64,000 nt of DNA from Pseudoxanthomonas sp. NC8 (GTDB taxonomy: Bacteria > Pseudomonadota > Gammaproteobacteria > Xanthomonadales > Xanthomonadaceae), in NCBI GenBank assembly GCA_025232375.1, contig CP060419.1, forward strand, positions 2,603,001 through 2,667,000. Direction: 5' to 3'. The notes below the pieces were generated by a model that made no database searches, was not told the origin of the DNA, and saw nothing but the letters and a program-made list of their open reading frames with translations. This document shows positions 44,739 through 55,951 of this stretch, piece after piece (the first letter of the stretch is position 1; every line of letters starts with the position of its first letter). Both the position numbers and the translations under genes were made by a program.

Positions 44739-45069
44739 GACGCGATCTCCAAACTTGAGGGTCGGCACGCGCCCGGGGCACGCCCGACAGGATTGGTTCA
44801 AAAGTGAACTGCGAATTCTATCAATGTCTCGGATTACTTGGAAGCCCAAGGCCCGAAGACCCTGAACCCGGCATGGGGAGTGTGCCCATGCTCCGGCGCC
44901 GGACTCTGCTGGCGTTACCGGTTGCCCGGCCCCACCGGCCGCGCTACTCCAGCGCGGCACCGCATCGTCTCACCCGCGCGCGAGACGTCGCACGGGCCGC
45001 CCATTTCATTTGGATGATCCGGTTGCACCGGATGCCGGCGGAATGGGTCCGCCGGGATGAAATCTGTGC
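44739..45069. other. Gap between secY and rpsM
   Basis: 330 bp without a gene. No L36 (rpmJ) coding sequence is found, as in other xanthomonads where I recall it lying elsewhere. A TAGAAT on the minus strand near 44815 may be a -10 for the alpha operon, but no -35 is convincing. Confidence 0.6.
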
Positions 45070-46428
45070 TCAGCCGCGGGCCAGACCACCGCCGCGAGAG
45101 CCACCCTTCAGGTTGGCCTTCTTGAGCAGACTCTCGTACTGGTGCGACATCAGGTGGGCCTGGATCTGGGCAATGAAGTCCATCACCACCACCACCACGA
45201 TCAACAGCGAGTACCGCCGAAGTAGAACGAGGTCCCCAGCTGCGTGCGCATCACTTCCGGCAGCAGGCAGACGATGACCAGGTACGCAGCGCCCGCCGCG
45301 GTAAGCCGGGTCAGCACGCCGTCGATATAGTCGGCGGTGGCCTTGCCGGGGCGGATGCCCGGGATCAGCGCGCCCGACTTCTTCAGGTTGTCCGCAGTCT
45401 CCTGCGAGTTGAACACCAGCGCGGTATAGAAGAACGCGAAACCGGTGATCAGCGCCGCGAACACGATCATGTGCAGCGGCTCACCCGGACCCAGCGCATT
45501 GGACACCCGCTGCAGCCAGGTCGCCTGCGTGGCCTGGCCGGACCACATGCTCAGCGTCGCCGGGAAGGCCAGGATGCTCGAGGCGAAGATCGCCGGGATC
45601 ACGCCCGCCATGTTGAGCTTGAGTGGCAGGAATGAGGTCTGGTTCATGTACGCGTTGCGACCACCCCTGGCGCCGCGCGTAGTTGACCGTGATCCGGCGC
45701 TGCCCGCGCTCGACGAACACCACAAACCAGGTGAACGCCAGCACTACTGCCACGATCAGCAGCAGCGACAGGAAGTTCATGCTGCCGTTCTGGTAGGCCT
45801 GGACGGTCTGGATGACCGCTGCCGGCAGGCCGGCGACGATGCCCGCGAAGATGATCAGCGACACGCCGTTGCCGATGCCGCGCTCGGTGACCTGCTCGCC
45901 CAGCCACATCAGGAAGATCGTGCCGGCGGTCAGCGCAACCACCGCGGTCAACACGAAGCCGATGCCCGGGGTATACACGACCGGTACGCCGCCCGCCGCG
46001 CTCTGGTTCTGCAGCGCGAGGGCGATGCTGCCGCCCTGCACCACCGCCAGCAGCACTGCGCCGATGCGCGAGTACTGGGTGATCTTGCGACGGCCGGACT
46101 CGCCTTCCTTCTGCAGCGCCTTCAGCGCCGGGAAGATGTGTACGCCGAGCTGCATCACGATAGATGCAGAAATGTACGGCATCACGTTCAGCGCGAAGAT
46201 GCTGAAACGGTGCAGGGCGCCGCCGGAGAACATGTTGAACATGTCCACGATGCCGCCACCCTGCTCCTGCATCATGGCGAGCATGGCATCGGGGTTGACG
46301 CCCGGCACCGGCACGAAACAGCCGATGCGGTAGACGATCAACGCACCCAGCACGAACAGCAGGCGCTGGCGAAGTTCCGTGAACTTGCCCAGGCCGCCGC
46401 CGAGATTGCCGATGCCAGCTTGCGCCAT
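45070..46428 (-). CDS. secY: Protein translocase subunit SecY
   Basis: Channel subunit of the Sec translocon, 452 aa after repair, ten transmembrane helices. [60 protein letters not shown] and the C-terminal [20 protein letters not shown] are conserved. Breaks near 45668 (extra G in CCAGGG within [12 protein letters not shown]) and near 45215 (one base missing in FGGTSLLI). The start at 46428 ([16 protein letters not shown]) follows rplO by 7 nt. Confidence 0.95.
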
Positions 46429-46435
46429 ATGCCGC

Positions 46436-46872
46436 TTACTCCTCGATGCTGCCGCCGGCGGCTTCGATCGCGGTCTTGGCACCCGCGGTCACCTGCACGC
46501 CCTTGATGGTCAGCTTGCGCGACAGTTCGCCCTTCTTGACGATCTTGGCGCGCTTGGCCGTCGACGGAACCAGCTTGGCCGCCTTCAGCGTCGCGAAGTC
46601 GACGACATCGCCCTCGACCAGCTCGAGCTTGTACAGCAGCACTTCGGCGGTGTCCTTGGCGGTCGCCGAGCGGAAGCCGATCTTCGGCAGGCGACGCTGC
46701 ATCGGGGTCTGGCCGCCTTCGAAGCCGGCCTTGATCTTGCCCTTGCCGGCGCGCGCGAACGAGCCCTTGTGACCACGACCGGCAGTCTTGCCCAGGCCGG
46801 AGCCGATGCCGCGACCGACGCGGGTACGTTATGGCGGGCGCCCTCGGCGGGCTTGAGAGTATTCAGACGCAT
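46436..46872 (-). CDS. rplO: 50S ribosomal protein L15
   Basis: 145 aa after repair. [13 protein letters not shown] at the start and [20 protein letters not shown] then [20 protein letters not shown] are conserved. At 46829 CCATAAC is read where CCAGGAAC is expected ([14 protein letters not shown]), deleting a base. Assembly protein of the 50S subunit, between rpmD and secY as usual. Confidence 0.95.
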
Positions 46873-46882
46873 GGTGTTCTCC

Positions 46883-47074
46883 TTAGTCCTCGACCCGCAC
46901 CAGATAGTGCAGCTGGTTGATCAGACCGCGGACCTGCGGGCTGTCCTTCAGCTCGCGCACGTCGTTGAGCTTGTTCAGGCCCAGCGCCTTCACCGACAGG
47001 CGGTGGCGGGACTGGGTGCCGCGCAGGCCGCGCACCAGGCGCACCTTGACGGTCTTGTTCGACTCGTTAGCCAT
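46883..47074 (-). CDS. rpmD: 50S ribosomal protein L30
   Basis: 63 aa, intact. [20 protein letters not shown] and [20 protein letters not shown] are the L30 motifs. Start overlaps the rpsE stop by 8 nt, indicating coupling. Confidence 0.97.
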   Translation of the reverse strand: MANESNKTVKVRLVRGLRGTQSRHRLSVKALGLNKLNDVRELKDSPQVRGLINQLHYLVRVED

Positions 47075-47609
47075 TGACGAGGTCCTCCGCCTTCTTGCCG
47101 CGCTTGGCCGCGATGCGGGCCGGCGACTGCATCTCGCCCAGACCCTTCAGGGTGGCGCGGACAAGGTTGATCGGGTTGCGCGAGCCGGTGGCCTTGGCCA
47201 GCACGTTCTTCACGCCAACCGCTTCCAGGACGGCACGCATCGCGCCGCCGGCGATCACGCCGGTACCTTCCGAGGCCGGCTGCATGAACACGCGAGCCGC
47301 GCCATGGCCGGACTTGACCGGGTGCCACAGGGTACCGTTGTTCAGATCGACGTTGAGCATGCCCTTGCGCGCGTACTCCATCGACTTCTGGATGGCGACC
47401 GGAACCTCGCGGGCCTTGCCGTAGCCAAAACCGACCTTGCCGTCGCCGTCGCCGACCACGGTCAGCGCGGTGAAGGTGAACTGGCGACCGCCCTTGACGG
47501 TCTTGCTGACGCGGTTGACCGCGACCAGCTTCTCGATCATGCCATCGTCGACTTTCTCTTCGCGGTTGCGGTCGCGATCGCGGCCCCGCGGCTGACGCTC
47601 TTCTGCCAT
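47067..47609 (-). CDS. rpsE: 30S ribosomal protein S5
   Basis: 180 aa, intact. [20 protein letters not shown] and [20 protein letters not shown] are hallmark S5 motifs; [20 protein letters not shown] follows. Works in decoding accuracy. The gap to rplR upstream (156 bp) is unusually long for this operon. Confidence 0.97.
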   Translation of the reverse strand: MAEERQPRGRDRDRNREEKVDDGMIEKLVAVNRVSKTVKGGRQFTFTALTVVGDGDGKVGFGYGKAREVPVAIQKSMEYARKGMLNVDLNNGTLWHPVKSGHGAARVFMQPASEGTGVIAGGAMRAVLEAVGVKNVLAKATGSRNPINLVRATLKGLGEMQSPARIAAKRGKKAEDLVNG

Positions 47610-47765
47610 TGCTGTAATTCCTTGGGTTGTCTGGATATGTACGGCTCAGGGCCGCTTATGGTTGTGGGCTGAAGCGGTGAAACGACGTACGTCCACAGAA
47701 GGGACGCCGCGTCCGACGCAACCCGCGCCGGCGGGAGCCGGGCCGCCCGAAGGCGACCCGCCCGG

Positions 47766-48122
47766 TCAGAACTGCAGGCCGCCCTCGCGGGCAGCGTCGG
47801 CCAGTGCCTTGATGCGGCCGTGGAAGCGGTAGCCCGAGCGGTCGAAGGCGACCTTCTCGATGCCCGCAGCCTTGGCGCGCTCGGCGATCAGCTTGCCGAC
47901 CTTGGCGGCGGCATCGCTGTTCTTGCCGTTCTTCAGGCCTTCCTTGACGTCGGCCTGGAGGGTGTTGGCGGCCGCGATGACCGTGGCGCCATCGGCGGTG
48001 AACAGCTGGGCGTACAGATGCTGGCCGGTGCGCAGCACCGACAGGCGCGGCACGCCGAGCTTGCGGATGTGTGCCCGGGTCGACTTGGCGCGGCGCAGGC
48101 GGGCGTCGTTCTTGATGCTCAT
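47766..48122 (-). CDS. rplR: 50S ribosomal protein L18
   Basis: 118 aa, intact. [20 protein letters not shown] and [20 protein letters not shown] are typical. Binds 5S rRNA with L5. Confidence 0.97.
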   Translation of the reverse strand: MSIKNDARLRRAKSTRAHIRKLGVPRLSVLRTGQHLYAQLFTADGATVIAAANTLQADVKEGLKNGKNSDAAAKVGKLIAERAKAAGIEKVAFDRSGYRFHGRIKALADAAREGGLQF

Positions 48123-48151
48123 ATAGGTGTCCTCGGAAAGCGGATCGGCCG

Positions 48152-48680
48152 TTAGGCCTTCTTGGCTTCCTTGCGAATGATGACTTCGTCGGAGTACTTC
48201 ACGCCCTTGCCTTTGTACGGCTCCGGCGGACGGAAGCCACGGATCTTCGCCGCGACTTCACCAACGCGCTGCTTGTCGGCGCCCTGCACCAGGATCTCGG
48301 TCTGGGTCGGGGGTGACCAGGGTGATGCCTTCCGGCGCCTGGAACACGACCGGATGCGAGAAGCCGAGCGACAGGCTCAGGTCCTTGCCCTGCATCGCAG
48401 CACGGTAACCGACGCCGACCAGCTCGAGCTTGCGCTCGAAGCCTTCGGACACGCCCTTGACCATGTTGGCGAGGATGGCGCGGACGGTGCCGGTCAGCGG
48501 GACCAGCGAGGCATCGTTGGCCGACAGGACGGCGTTGCCGTCTTCGACGGCGATCTGCACGCCAGCCGGCTTGGCCAGCGACAGCGTGCCCTTCGGACCC
48601 TTGGCGCTGACGCTGGTGTCCTGGATGTTCAGTTCGACGCCCTTCGGCAGGGCGATCGGCTTCTTGGCTACGCGGGACAT
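48152..48680 (-). CDS. rplF: 50S ribosomal protein L6
   Basis: 175 aa after repair. [17 protein letters not shown] and [20 protein letters not shown], then [20 protein letters not shown] in the C-terminal part. One frame break at 48308 (extra C in VTPTQTEIL). Near the factor-binding site of the 50S. Confidence 0.95.
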
Positions 48681-48694
48681 GTCGTCGTAACTCC

Positions 48695-49092
48695 TTAGGC
48701 CACGTAGCACAGGACTTCACCGCCCACGCCGGCGTTGCGCGCCTGCTTGTCGGTCATGATGCCCTGAGAGGTGGAGATGATGGCCACGCCAAGGCCGCCA
48801 AGGACCTTCGGCAGTTCGCTCTTGCCGCGATACAGGCGCAGGCCCGAGCGCGAGGCGCGCTTGAGCTGGTCGATGACCGGACGGCCTTCGAAGTACTTCA
48901 GCACGATCTCGAGTTCCGCCTTGTTGTTCTCGCCTGGACGACGCGCAGGCCCGCGATGTAGCCCTCGTCCTTCAGGACGTTGGCGATGGCAACCTTGATC
49001 TTGGACGACGGCAGCTTCACCGTCTGCTTGCCCACAGCGGCCGCATTCTTGATGCGGACCAGCATGTCGGCGATGGGATCAGTCATGCTCAT
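48695..49092 (-). CDS. rpsH: 30S ribosomal protein S8
   Basis: 132 aa after repair. [17 protein letters not shown] and [29 protein letters not shown] at the end. The frame breaks near 48937 where one G is missing after CCAG (expected [20 protein letters not shown]). S8 is the autoregulator of the spc operon in E. coli. A 187-bp gap with a strong hairpin lies upstream (49093-49279). Confidence 0.95.
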
Positions 49093-49207
49093 GAATGGTT
49101 CCTTGAGTGCACCGATATCCGCTTTCGCGAAATCTGGATTGTGTTATGGAGAGGTAAGGCCCTTCTGCCACGTCCCGGAAGCATCCAGGGAGCAGGAAAG
49201 TATAGCG

Positions 49208-49237
49208 GATAAAACCGGCCATAGGGCCGGCTTTATC
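49208..49237 (-). promoter_or_regulatory. Hairpin in the rpsN-rpsH intercistronic gap
   Basis: GATAAAACCGGCC and GGCCGGCTTTATC form a nearly perfect 13-bp stem (one A/C mismatch) around a 4-nt loop, inside a 187-bp gap between two spc-operon genes that are normally close together. No T-run follows on the minus strand, so it is more likely a processing or regulatory hairpin than a terminator. CCATAG in it may itself be a misread CCAG. Confidence 0.45.
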
Positions 49238-49279
49238 CCGTCCTGCTGGAACGGGCAGCCAAGGCCGCCCGCCCTTCAG

Positions 49280-49585
49280 TTACCAGCTGGCCTTGCGCAG
49301 GCCCGGAACGTCGCCACGCATGGTGGCTTCACGCAGCTTGTTGCGGCCCAGGCCGAACTTGCTGTAGACGCCACGCGGACGACCGGACAGCTCGCAGCGG
49401 TTGCGCTGGCGGCTCGGCGAGGAATCACGCGGCAGCTTGGCCAGCTTGGTCGCCGCCTCGATCTTCTCTTCGTACGACGCGGTCTGCGACGAGATGACCT
49501 TCTTCAGGGCATCGCGCTTGGCCGCGTACTTCTTGGCCAGCTTTTCCCGCTTCGCGTCGCGGTTGACCATGGAGGTCTTTGCCAT
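49280..49585 (-). CDS. rpsN: 30S ribosomal protein S14
   Basis: 101 aa, intact; the long, zinc-free form of S14 (no CxxC). [20 protein letters not shown] and [18 protein letters not shown] are typical. Confidence 0.97.
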   Translation of the reverse strand: MAKTSMVNRDAKREKLAKKYAAKRDALKKVISSQTASYEEKIEAATKLAKLPRDSSPSRQRNRCELSGRPRGVYSKFGLGRNKLREATMRGDVPGLRKASW

Positions 49586-49596
49586 GTCTCTAACCC

Positions 49597-50139
49597 TTAG
49601 TTGCGGAACGGGAACTTGAACGCTTCGAGCAGCGCCTTGGCTTCGGCGTCGGTCTTGGCGGTGGTGGTGATGGCGATATCCATACCGCGGATCGCGTCGA
49701 CGGCGTCGAAGTCGATTTCCGGGAAGATGATCTGTTCCTTCACGCCCATGTTGAAGTTGCCACGACCGTCGAACGAGCGGCCCGACACGCCGCGGAAATC
49801 GCGGACGCGCGGCAGCGAAACGCTGATCAGGCGGTCCAGGAACTCGAACATCTGGTGCCGGCGCAGGGTGACCTTGCAGCCGATCGGCCAGCCGTCACGG
49901 ATCTTGAACGACGCCACCGAGACGCGAGCCTTCGTCGTCACCGGCTTCTGGCCAGTGATCTTGGTAAGGTCGGCGACAGCGTTTTCCAGCACCTTCTTGT
50001 TGGCAGCCGCTTCACCCACGCCCATGTTCAGCGTGATCTTGACGAGCTTGGGGACTTCCATGGGATTGGTGTAGCCGAACTTCTCCATGAGAGCCGGCAC
50101 AACCTGTTCCTTGTAGATCTTTTCGAGCCGCGTGGTCAT
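49597..50139 (-). CDS. rplE: 50S ribosomal protein L5
   Basis: 180 aa, intact. [40 protein letters not shown] and [20 protein letters not shown] are conserved. 5S rRNA-binding protein. [10 protein letters not shown] near 49970 probably should be DLAKITGQKP (TAAGG-type site). Confidence 0.97.
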   Translation of the reverse strand: MTTRLEKIYKEQVVPALMEKFGYTNPMEVPKLVKITLNMGVGEAAANKKVLENAVADLTKITGQKPVTTKARVSVASFKIRDGWPIGCKVTLRRHQMFEFLDRLISVSLPRVRDFRGVSGRSFDGRGNFNMGVKEQIIFPEIDFDAVDAIRGMDIAITTTAKTDAEAKALLEAFKFPFRN

Positions 50140-50150
50140 GACTTCATTCC

Positions 50151-50468
50151 TCAGGCGTCAAGCGCCTCACCACTGGAGCGGAACACACGCAGTTTGCGTC
50201 CATCCTCCAGGACCTTGAATCCGATGCGCTCACCCTTGCCAGTGGCAGGGTTGACCGGCATCACGTTGGAAATGTGGATCGAGCTCTCGCGCTCGACCAC
50301 GCCGCCGGCGATGCCCGCCTGCGGGTTCGGCTTGGTGTGCCGCTTGACCAGGTTGACGTTGGAAACGACCACACGGTCGCCATCCACGCGCACAACCTCG
50401 CCCTGCTTGCCCTTGTCCTTGCCGGTCGTGACGACCACCTGGTCGCCCTTCTTGATACGGTTAGCCAT
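50151..50468 (-). CDS. rplX: 50S ribosomal protein L24
   Basis: 105 aa, intact. [20 protein letters not shown] is the KOW-type L24 motif. Assembly initiator at the 23S 5' domain. Confidence 0.97.
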   Translation of the reverse strand: MANRIKKGDQVVVTTGKDKGKQGEVVRVDGDRVVVSNVNLVKRHTKPNPQAGIAGGVVERESSIHISNVMPVNPATGKGERIGFKVLEDGRKLRVFRSSGEALDA

Positions 50469-50483
50469 GTCTGCTTCCTCCGC

Positions 50484-50852
50484 TCAGAGCACTTCAGGCG
50501 CGAGCGAGACGATCTTCATGAACTTCTCGGAACGCAGCTCACGGGTCACCGGTCCGAAGATACGGGTACCAATCGGCTCCTGCTTGTTGTTCAGCAGGAC
50601 GGCAGCGTTGCCATCGAAGCGGATGAGCGAGCCGTCGGCACGACGGACGCCCTTGCGGGTGCGGACCACGACGGCGTCGTAGACTTCGCCCTTCTTGACC
50701 TTGCCGCGCGGGATCGCGTCCTTGACGGTCACCTTGATGATGTCACCGATGCCCGCATAGCGGCGCTTGGAACCGCCGAGCACCTTGATGCACATCAGTT
50801 CCTTGGCGCCGGAGTTGTCGGCCACGTCGAGGTAGCTCTGCATCTGGATCAT
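50484..50852 (-). CDS. rplN: 50S ribosomal protein L14
   Basis: 122 aa, intact. [20 protein letters not shown] and [20 protein letters not shown] are conserved; sits at the subunit interface. First gene of the spc operon, 14 nt after rpsQ. Confidence 0.97.
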   Translation of the reverse strand: MIQMQSYLDVADNSGAKELMCIKVLGGSKRRYAGIGDIIKVTVKDAIPRGKVKKGEVYDAVVVRTRKGVRRADGSLIRFDGNAAVLLNNKQEPIGTRIFGPVTRELRSEKFMKIVSLAPEVL

Positions 50853-50866
50853 GATTCAGATCTCCC

Positions 50867-51133
50867 TTATTGCGCCGCGCGGGTGACGATTTCCACCACG
50901 CGCCAGTTCTTGGTCTTGGACAGCGGCGCGATCTCGGTCACGCGCACCACGTCGCCTTCGTTGCAGCTGTTGTCCGCATCATGGGCGTGGAGCTTGGTCG
51001 AGCGCTTGATGTACTTGCCGTACAGCGCATGCTTGACCTGACGTTCGACCAGGACGGTCACCGTCTTGTCCATCTTGTTGCTGACCACGCGGCCTTCGAC
51101 CGTGCGCAGCGTCTTGTTGTTGTTGTCGCTCAT
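50867..51133 (-). CDS. rpsQ: 30S ribosomal protein S17
   Basis: 88 aa, intact. [20 protein letters not shown] and [20 protein letters not shown] are the S17 signatures. Last gene of the S10 operon. Confidence 0.97.
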   Translation of the reverse strand: MSDNNNKTLRTVEGRVVSNKMDKTVTVLVERQVKHALYGKYIKRSTKLHAHDADNSCNEGDVVRVTEIAPLSKTKNWRVVEIVTRAAQ

Positions 51134-51145
51134 CGCTGCGATCCC

Positions 51146-51336
51146 TTACTGGTTGCTGCCGAGCAGGGTCTTCACGCGAGCAATCTCGCGGCGCACCTAT
51201 GGCGGGTTTCGTGGGTCTTCGACTGCTGACCGGTCGCCCGCTGCATACGCAGGGAAAACTGCTCCTTGCGAAGATCCAGCAGGTGGGCCTTCAGCTGGTC
51301 GGCCGACTTTTCGCGGAGTTCGTTGATCGTAGCCAT
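51146..51336 (-). CDS. rpmC: 50S ribosomal protein L29
   Basis: 62 aa after repair. [20 protein letters not shown] then [20 protein letters not shown] and [14 protein letters not shown]. Near 51199 CCATAGG replaces the expected CCAGG (RQVRRE), inserting two bases. Its ATG overlaps the rplP stop (TAATG). Confidence 0.95.
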
Positions 51337-51751
51337 TAGCGCACCGTGCGGGTCACGAAGGTGGTGGTGACCGAGAGCTTGGCGGCCGCCAGGCATGAAA
51401 CGCCTCACGCGCCTGGTCTTCCGGCACACCCTCGATTTCATAGATCATGCGGCCCGGCTGGATCTGGGCGACCCAGTACTCGACGTTACCCTTACCGGAG
51501 CCCATGCGGACTTCGATCGGCTTCTGGGTGATCGGCTTGTCCGGGAAAACGCGAATCCACATCTTGCCGCCGCGCTTGACGTAGCGGCTGATGGTGCGGC
51601 GCGCGGCCTCGATCTGACGGGCGGTGAGGCGACCGAAATCGGTCGCCTTCAGGCCGTACTCGCCGAAGGACACGGCGTTGGCGCTCCAGCTCAGGCCATC
51701 GTTACGGCCCTTGAACTGCTTGCGGAATTTGGTTCGCTTGGGTTGCAACAT
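51336..51751 (-). CDS. rplP: 50S ribosomal protein L16
   Basis: 137 aa after repair. [20 protein letters not shown] and [20 protein letters not shown] are conserved. Near 51393 two extra bases at a CCTGG context break the frame (expected [11 protein letters not shown]). Binds near the tRNA A-site. Confidence 0.95.
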
Positions 51752-51756
51752 CGCCG

Positions 51757-52482
51757 TTACCTCGCTTCACGTGCAGGACGGGAGGGCCGTTCGCGGTCGC
51801 TGCGCTCGGGGCGCGGCGAAGCGTCTTCCTGCTTCTCCTGTCCGACTTGGGCGAAGTCGAAGATCTCGCCCTTGTAGACCCATACCTTGATGCCGATCAC
51901 GCCATAGGTGGTGTGAGCCTCGGCAAACCCGTAGTCGATGTCCGCGCGCAGGGTATGCAGCGGCACGCGGCCTTCGCGGTACCACTCCGAGCGGGCGATC
52001 TCGGCGCCGTTCAGGCGGCCGGCGACGTTGACCTTGATGCCCAGGCACACCGGGCGCATCGCGTTGCCGACGGCGCGCTTCATCGCACGACGGAACATGA
52101 TCCGACGCTCAAGCTGCTGGGCGATGGACTCGGCGACCAGCTGCGCATCGAGCTCCGGCTTGCGGACCTCGGTCACGTTGATGTGCGCCGGGACGCCCAT
52201 CAGCTCGCTGACTTCCTTGCGCAGCTTCTCGATGTCCTCGCCACGCTTGCCGATCACCACGCCCGGGCGGGCGGTGTGGATCGTGACGCGCGCGGTCTTC
52301 GCCGGACGTTCGATCAGGATCTTGCTGATCCCGGCCTGCGCCAGCTTCTTGCGCAGCATCTCGCGCACCTTGAGGTCGGCCGCCAGGTACTGGGCGTACA
52401 CGCCCTTGTCGGCGTACCACTTCGAATTCCAGTCCTTGGCGATGCCAAGACGGATGCCGGTGGGATGAACTTTGTGACCCAT
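51757..52482 (-). CDS. rpsC: 30S ribosomal protein S3
   Basis: 241 aa, intact. [20 protein letters not shown] and the KH-type [40 protein letters not shown] is also diagnostic. C-terminal Arg/Glu-rich tail ([20 protein letters not shown]). Helicase-like role at the mRNA entry. Confidence 0.97.
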   Translation of the reverse strand: MGHKVHPTGIRLGIAKDWNSKWYADKGVYAQYLAADLKVREMLRKKLAQAGISKILIERPAKTARVTIHTARPGVVIGKRGEDIEKLRKEVSELMGVPAHINVTEVRKPELDAQLVAESIAQQLERRIMFRRAMKRAVGNAMRPVCLGIKVNVAGRLNGAEIARSEWYREGRVPLHTLRADIDYGFAEAHTTYGVIGIKVWVYKGEIFDFAQVGQEKQEDASPRPERSDRERPSRPAREAR

Positions 52483-52483
52483 A

Positions 52484-52823
52484 TTACTTGCCCTCTCCCA
52501 CGACGACGGTGATGTGGCTGGTCCGCTTGAGGATGCGGGTGCCGCGACCCTTCGCACGCGCCATGAAGCGCTTCAGCGAGGGACCCTCGTCGACCATGAT
52601 GGTCTTGACCCTGAGTGCGTCGACGTCGGCACCTGGTTGTTCTCGGCATTGGCAATCGCCGACTCGACGACCTTCTTGATGAGGGCCGCGGCCTTCTTGT
52701 CTGAGAACTTCAGCAGGTTGACGGCGCGTTCGTTCGGCCGGCAGGCCACGCACCTGGTCGGCGACCAGGGCGGGCCTTCTGCGGAGAGATGCGCGCGGTG
52801 CGCAGGATGGCTTTCGCTTCCAT
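52484..52823 (-). CDS. rplV: 50S ribosomal protein L22
   Basis: 111 aa after repair. [38 protein letters not shown] and [20 protein letters not shown] then [10 protein letters not shown]. Three breaks: 52768 (extra C before CTGG in ARLVADQV), 52728 (an extra GAAC, possibly a short duplication) and 52633 (one G missing in NNQGADVD). Lines the exit tunnel. Confidence 0.94.
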
Positions 52824-52833
52824 GGTCATCTCC

Positions 52834-53103
52834 TTACTTGCCCGACTTCTTGTCGCCGCCGTGACCCTTGAAGGTCCGGGTGACAGCGAACTCGCCGAGC
52901 TTGTGGCCAACCATGTTCTCGTTCACGAGGACCGGAACATGGTTCTTGCCGTTGTGCACGGCGATGGTGAAACCCACCATTTCCGGCAGGATCATGGAAC
53001 GGCGCGATAAGGTCTTGATCGGCTTCTTGGTGCCGCCCGCAGCCTCCACCTTCTTGACGAGGTGGTGATCGACGAACGGGCCTTTCTTGAGGGAACGTGG
53101 CAT
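52834..53103 (-). CDS. rpsS: 30S ribosomal protein S19
   Basis: 89 aa, intact length. [40 protein letters not shown] and [20 protein letters not shown]. The universal KTWSRR reads KTLSRR because TAAGG stands at 53008-53012 where CCAGG should be; the frame is kept. Head protein of the 30S. Confidence 0.96.
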   Translation of the reverse strand: MPRSLKKGPFVDHHLVKKVEAAGGTKKPIKTLSRRSMILPEMVGFTIAVHNGKNHVPVLVNENMVGHKLGEFAVTRTFKGHGGDKKSGK

Positions 53104-53109
53104 GGTCGA

Positions 53110-53937
53110 TTAGCCCCTACGATCACGAACGATGAACTGCTGGGTGCGCTTGTTCTTGCGCGTCTTGTAACCCTTGGTCGGGACACCCCACGGGGTGACC
53201 GGATGCGGATTACCCTGACCGGCCTTGGCCTCACCACCACCGTGCGGGTGGTCGACCGGGTTCATGGCCGCACCGCGAACGGTCGGGCGGACACCACGCC
53301 AGCGCTTGGCACCGGCCTTGCCCAGCTTCTCGAGGTTGTGCTCGTCGTTGCCGACTTCGCCGATGGTGGCGCGGCACTCGACCGGCACCTTGCGCATTTC
53401 ACCCGAGCGCAGCCGCAGGGTTGCGTAACCCTGCTCACGGGCGACCAGCTGCACGGCCGCACCGGCGGCACGGGCGATCTGCGCACCCTTGCCCGGCTTC
53501 AGCTCGATGCAGTGCACCGTCGTACCGACCGGGATGTTGCGCAGCGGCAGCGTGTTGCCGGCCTTGATCGGCGCATCGGAACCCGCGACCACCTGGTCGC
53601 CGGCCTTCAGACCCTTCGGCGCGATGATGTAGCGACGCTCGCCGTCGGCATAGCACAGCAGGGCGATGTGCGCGGTGCGGTTCGGGTCGTACTCGATCCG
53701 CTCGACGCGCGCGACGATGCCTTCCTTGTTGCGCTTGAAGTCGATCAGGCGGTAGTGCTGCTTGTGGCCGCCGCCAACGTGGCGGGTCGTGATGCGGCCG
53801 TGGTGGTTGCGACCACCGGACTTGCTCTGCTTCTCGACCAGCGCGGCGTGCGGGGCACCCTTGTGCAGGTCGGGCGTGACCACGCGGACCGCGGAACGGC
53901 GGCCGGCAGAGGTGGGCTTGAATTTCATCAATGGCAT
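53110..53937 (-). CDS. rplB: 50S ribosomal protein L2
   Basis: 275 aa, intact. [40 protein letters not shown], and [19 protein letters not shown] with the conserved peptidyl-transferase-near His. Start [14 protein letters not shown] at 53937. Confidence 0.97.
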   Translation of the reverse strand: MPLMKFKPTSAGRRSAVRVVTPDLHKGAPHAALVEKQSKSGGRNHHGRITTRHVGGGHKQHYRLIDFKRNKEGIVARVERIEYDPNRTAHIALLCYADGERRYIIAPKGLKAGDQVVAGSDAPIKAGNTLPLRNIPVGTTVHCIELKPGKGAQIARAAGAAVQLVAREQGYATLRLRSGEMRKVPVECRATIGEVGNDEHNLEKLGKAGAKRWRGVRPTVRGAAMNPVDHPHGGGEAKAGQGNPHPVTPWGVPTKGYKTRKNKRTQQFIVRDRRG

Positions 53938-53947
53938 GGGTTTACCC

Positions 53948-54247
53948 TCAGGCCTTGGCGGACACGTCGATGCTCTGGCCATCGGTAAGGCGCACGTACG
54001 CCTTACGCCAGTCGCCGCGGCGACCGGAACGGAAGCGGAAGGACTTGTTCTTGCCCTTCACGTTGACGACGTTGACCGACTCGACCTTGACGTCGAACAG
54101 CTGCTCCACGGCGGCCTTGACGTCGGCCTTGGTGGCGTCGCTCGAAACTTCGAACACATACTGGTTGCTGACTTCCTGCAGGCGCGCGGTCTTTTCCGAC
54201 ACGCGCGGCGCGAGCAGCACGCTGAAAACCTTCTCGTTGGCGCTCAT
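53948..54247 (-). CDS. rplW: 50S ribosomal protein L23
   Basis: 99 aa, intact. [20 protein letters not shown] and [15 protein letters not shown]; the Thr in VRLTDG probably stands for Ala (GGTAAGG at 53985). Docking site for trigger factor and SRP. Overlaps rplD by 4 nt. Confidence 0.96.
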   Translation of the reverse strand: MSANEKVFSVLLAPRVSEKTARLQEVSNQYVFEVSSDATKADVKAAVEQLFDVKVESVNVVNVKGKNKSFRFRSGRRGDWRKAYVRLTDGQSIDVSAKA

Positions 54248-54853
54248 GCCAGCCACTCCTCGACCTTCTTGACCGCATCGGCGGTGATCAGCACGGAATC
54301 GGCGCCAACCAGGGCAACCGGATCCAGCCCCTGCACGTCGCGGACCTGCACGTAGGGCAGGTTGCGGGCCGACAGGAACAGGTTCTCCGAGGCGTCCTCG
54401 GTGACGATCAGCGGACGCTTGCCCAAGTCCAGGCCAGCGAGCTTTTCAATCAGCCCCTTGGTCTTGGCGGAGCCGATCTCGAACGACTCGACGACCTTCA
54501 GGCGGCCCTGGCGGTTGAGCTCCGACAGGATCGAGCTGATCGCAGCGCGGTACTGCTTGCGGTTGACCTTCTGCGCGAAGCTGCGCGGCTTGGCCGCGAA
54601 GGTCACGCCGCCGCCGACGAAGATAGGGGCCGTCAGGGCGCCATGACGCGCGCCGCCGCCCTTCTGCTTCTTCGACTTCTTGGTGGTGCCGTTGACTTCG
54701 GCGCGGGTCTTCTGCGCTTGCTTGGTGCCGGCACGACCGGCGTTGCGGTAGGCAACAACGACCCGGCGGGACCAGGTCCTCGCTGAAATCGCGGCCGAAC
54801 ACTTCGTCGGAAACCGACAGCTTGTTGGCGCTACCCGTAATGGTGAGTTCCAT
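54244..54853 (-). CDS. rplD: 50S ribosomal protein L4
   Basis: 202 aa after repair. DFSEDLV, then [17 protein letters not shown] and [40 protein letters not shown]. One frame break near 54768 (extra C after CCTGGTC). L4 is the autoregulator of the S10 operon in E. coli; see the leader at 55952. Confidence 0.94.
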
Positions 54854-54864
54854 CGTGATTCTCC

Positions 54865-55513
54865 TTACGCCTTGCTCGCCGGGCGCACGACCACGTCGCC
54901 ACCCGGGGCACCCGGGACAGCGCCGCGAACGGCGATCAGGCCGCGCTCGGCATCGACGCGCACCACTTCGAGGTTCTGCGCGCTCTGGACTTCAGCGCCC
55001 ATGTGGCCGGACATCTTCTTGCCCGGGAACACGCGGCCCGGCGTCTGGCGCTGGCCGATCGAACCCGGCGAGCGATGCGACAGCGAGTTACCGTGGGTGG
55101 CATCGCCCATCGTGAAGTTGTGGCGCTTGATCGTGCTGGAAGCCCTTGCCCTTGGTCACGCCCTGGACGTCGACGATCTGGCCAACTTCGAAGATGTCAG
55201 CCTTGATCTCGCCGCCAACAGCGAAGTCACCGAGCTTGTCGTCGGCAACGCGGAACTCCCACAGGCCACGACCAGCTTCAACCTTGGCCTTGGCGTAGTG
55301 ACCAGCAAGCGGCTTGTTGATCAGAGCGGCGCGGCGCGAGCCGGCCGTCACCTGGACGGCGCTGTAGCCGTCGGCTTCGACGGTCTTGATCTGGGTGATG
55401 CGGTTCGGGGTGGCCTCGATCAGCGTCACCGGGATGGAACGACCATCATCGGTGAACACGCGGCTCATGCCGGCCTTGCGGCCGACCAGACCCAACGAAT
55501 ATTTCTTCGTCAT
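54865..55513 (-). CDS. rplC: 50S ribosomal protein L3
   Basis: 216 aa after repair. [32 protein letters not shown], then [20 protein letters not shown] and [17 protein letters not shown]. Near 55138 two Gs are missing after CCAG (expected GFQGTIKRHNF). Assembly initiator near the peptidyl transferase centre. Confidence 0.95.
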
Positions 55514-55524
55514 GTCGGCAGTCC

Positions 55525-55836
55525 TCAGGCGAGCTTGATCTGGACGTCGACGCCAGCCGCGAGCTCGAGCTTCATGAGCGCGTCCACGGTCTTGTCGTTG
55601 GGGTCGACGATGTCGAGCACGCGCTTGTGCGTGCGGGTCTCGTACTGGTCACGCGCATCCTTGTCGGCGTGCGGGGAGACGAGAACGGTGTAACGCTCGA
55701 TCTTGGTCGGCAGCGGGATCGGGCCACGCACCTGCGCGCCGGTCCTCTTCGCCGTCTCGACGATCTCGCTGGCCGAACGGTCGATCAAACGATGATCGAA
55801 CGCCTTGAGCCGAATCCGGATCTTTTGGTCCGCCAT
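55525..55836 (-). CDS. rpsJ: 30S ribosomal protein S10
   Basis: 103 aa, intact. [20 protein letters not shown] and [20 protein letters not shown] are conserved. Also NusE, the transcription antitermination partner of NusB. First gene of the S10 operon, about 150 nt from its promoter. Confidence 0.97.
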   Translation of the reverse strand: MADQKIRIRLKAFDHRLIDRSASEIVETAKRTGAQVRGPIPLPTKIERYTVLVSPHADKDARDQYETRTHKRVLDIVDPNDKTVDALMKLELAAGVDVQIKLA

Positions 55837-55951
55837 GACGGAGTTCCTTCGTTAAAGAGCGACGGGCTAGGCCTCTGGGATGCCTGCCCCGGTATGGTTC
55901 GTGAAGCTTCGGCCGGTTGCCGCGGACGGATCCGGTAAGGCCTTCTGGCCC

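Noticed and set aside
44739..45069. rpmJ (L36) between secY and rpsM
   Set aside because: No L36-like sequence in either strand of the gap.
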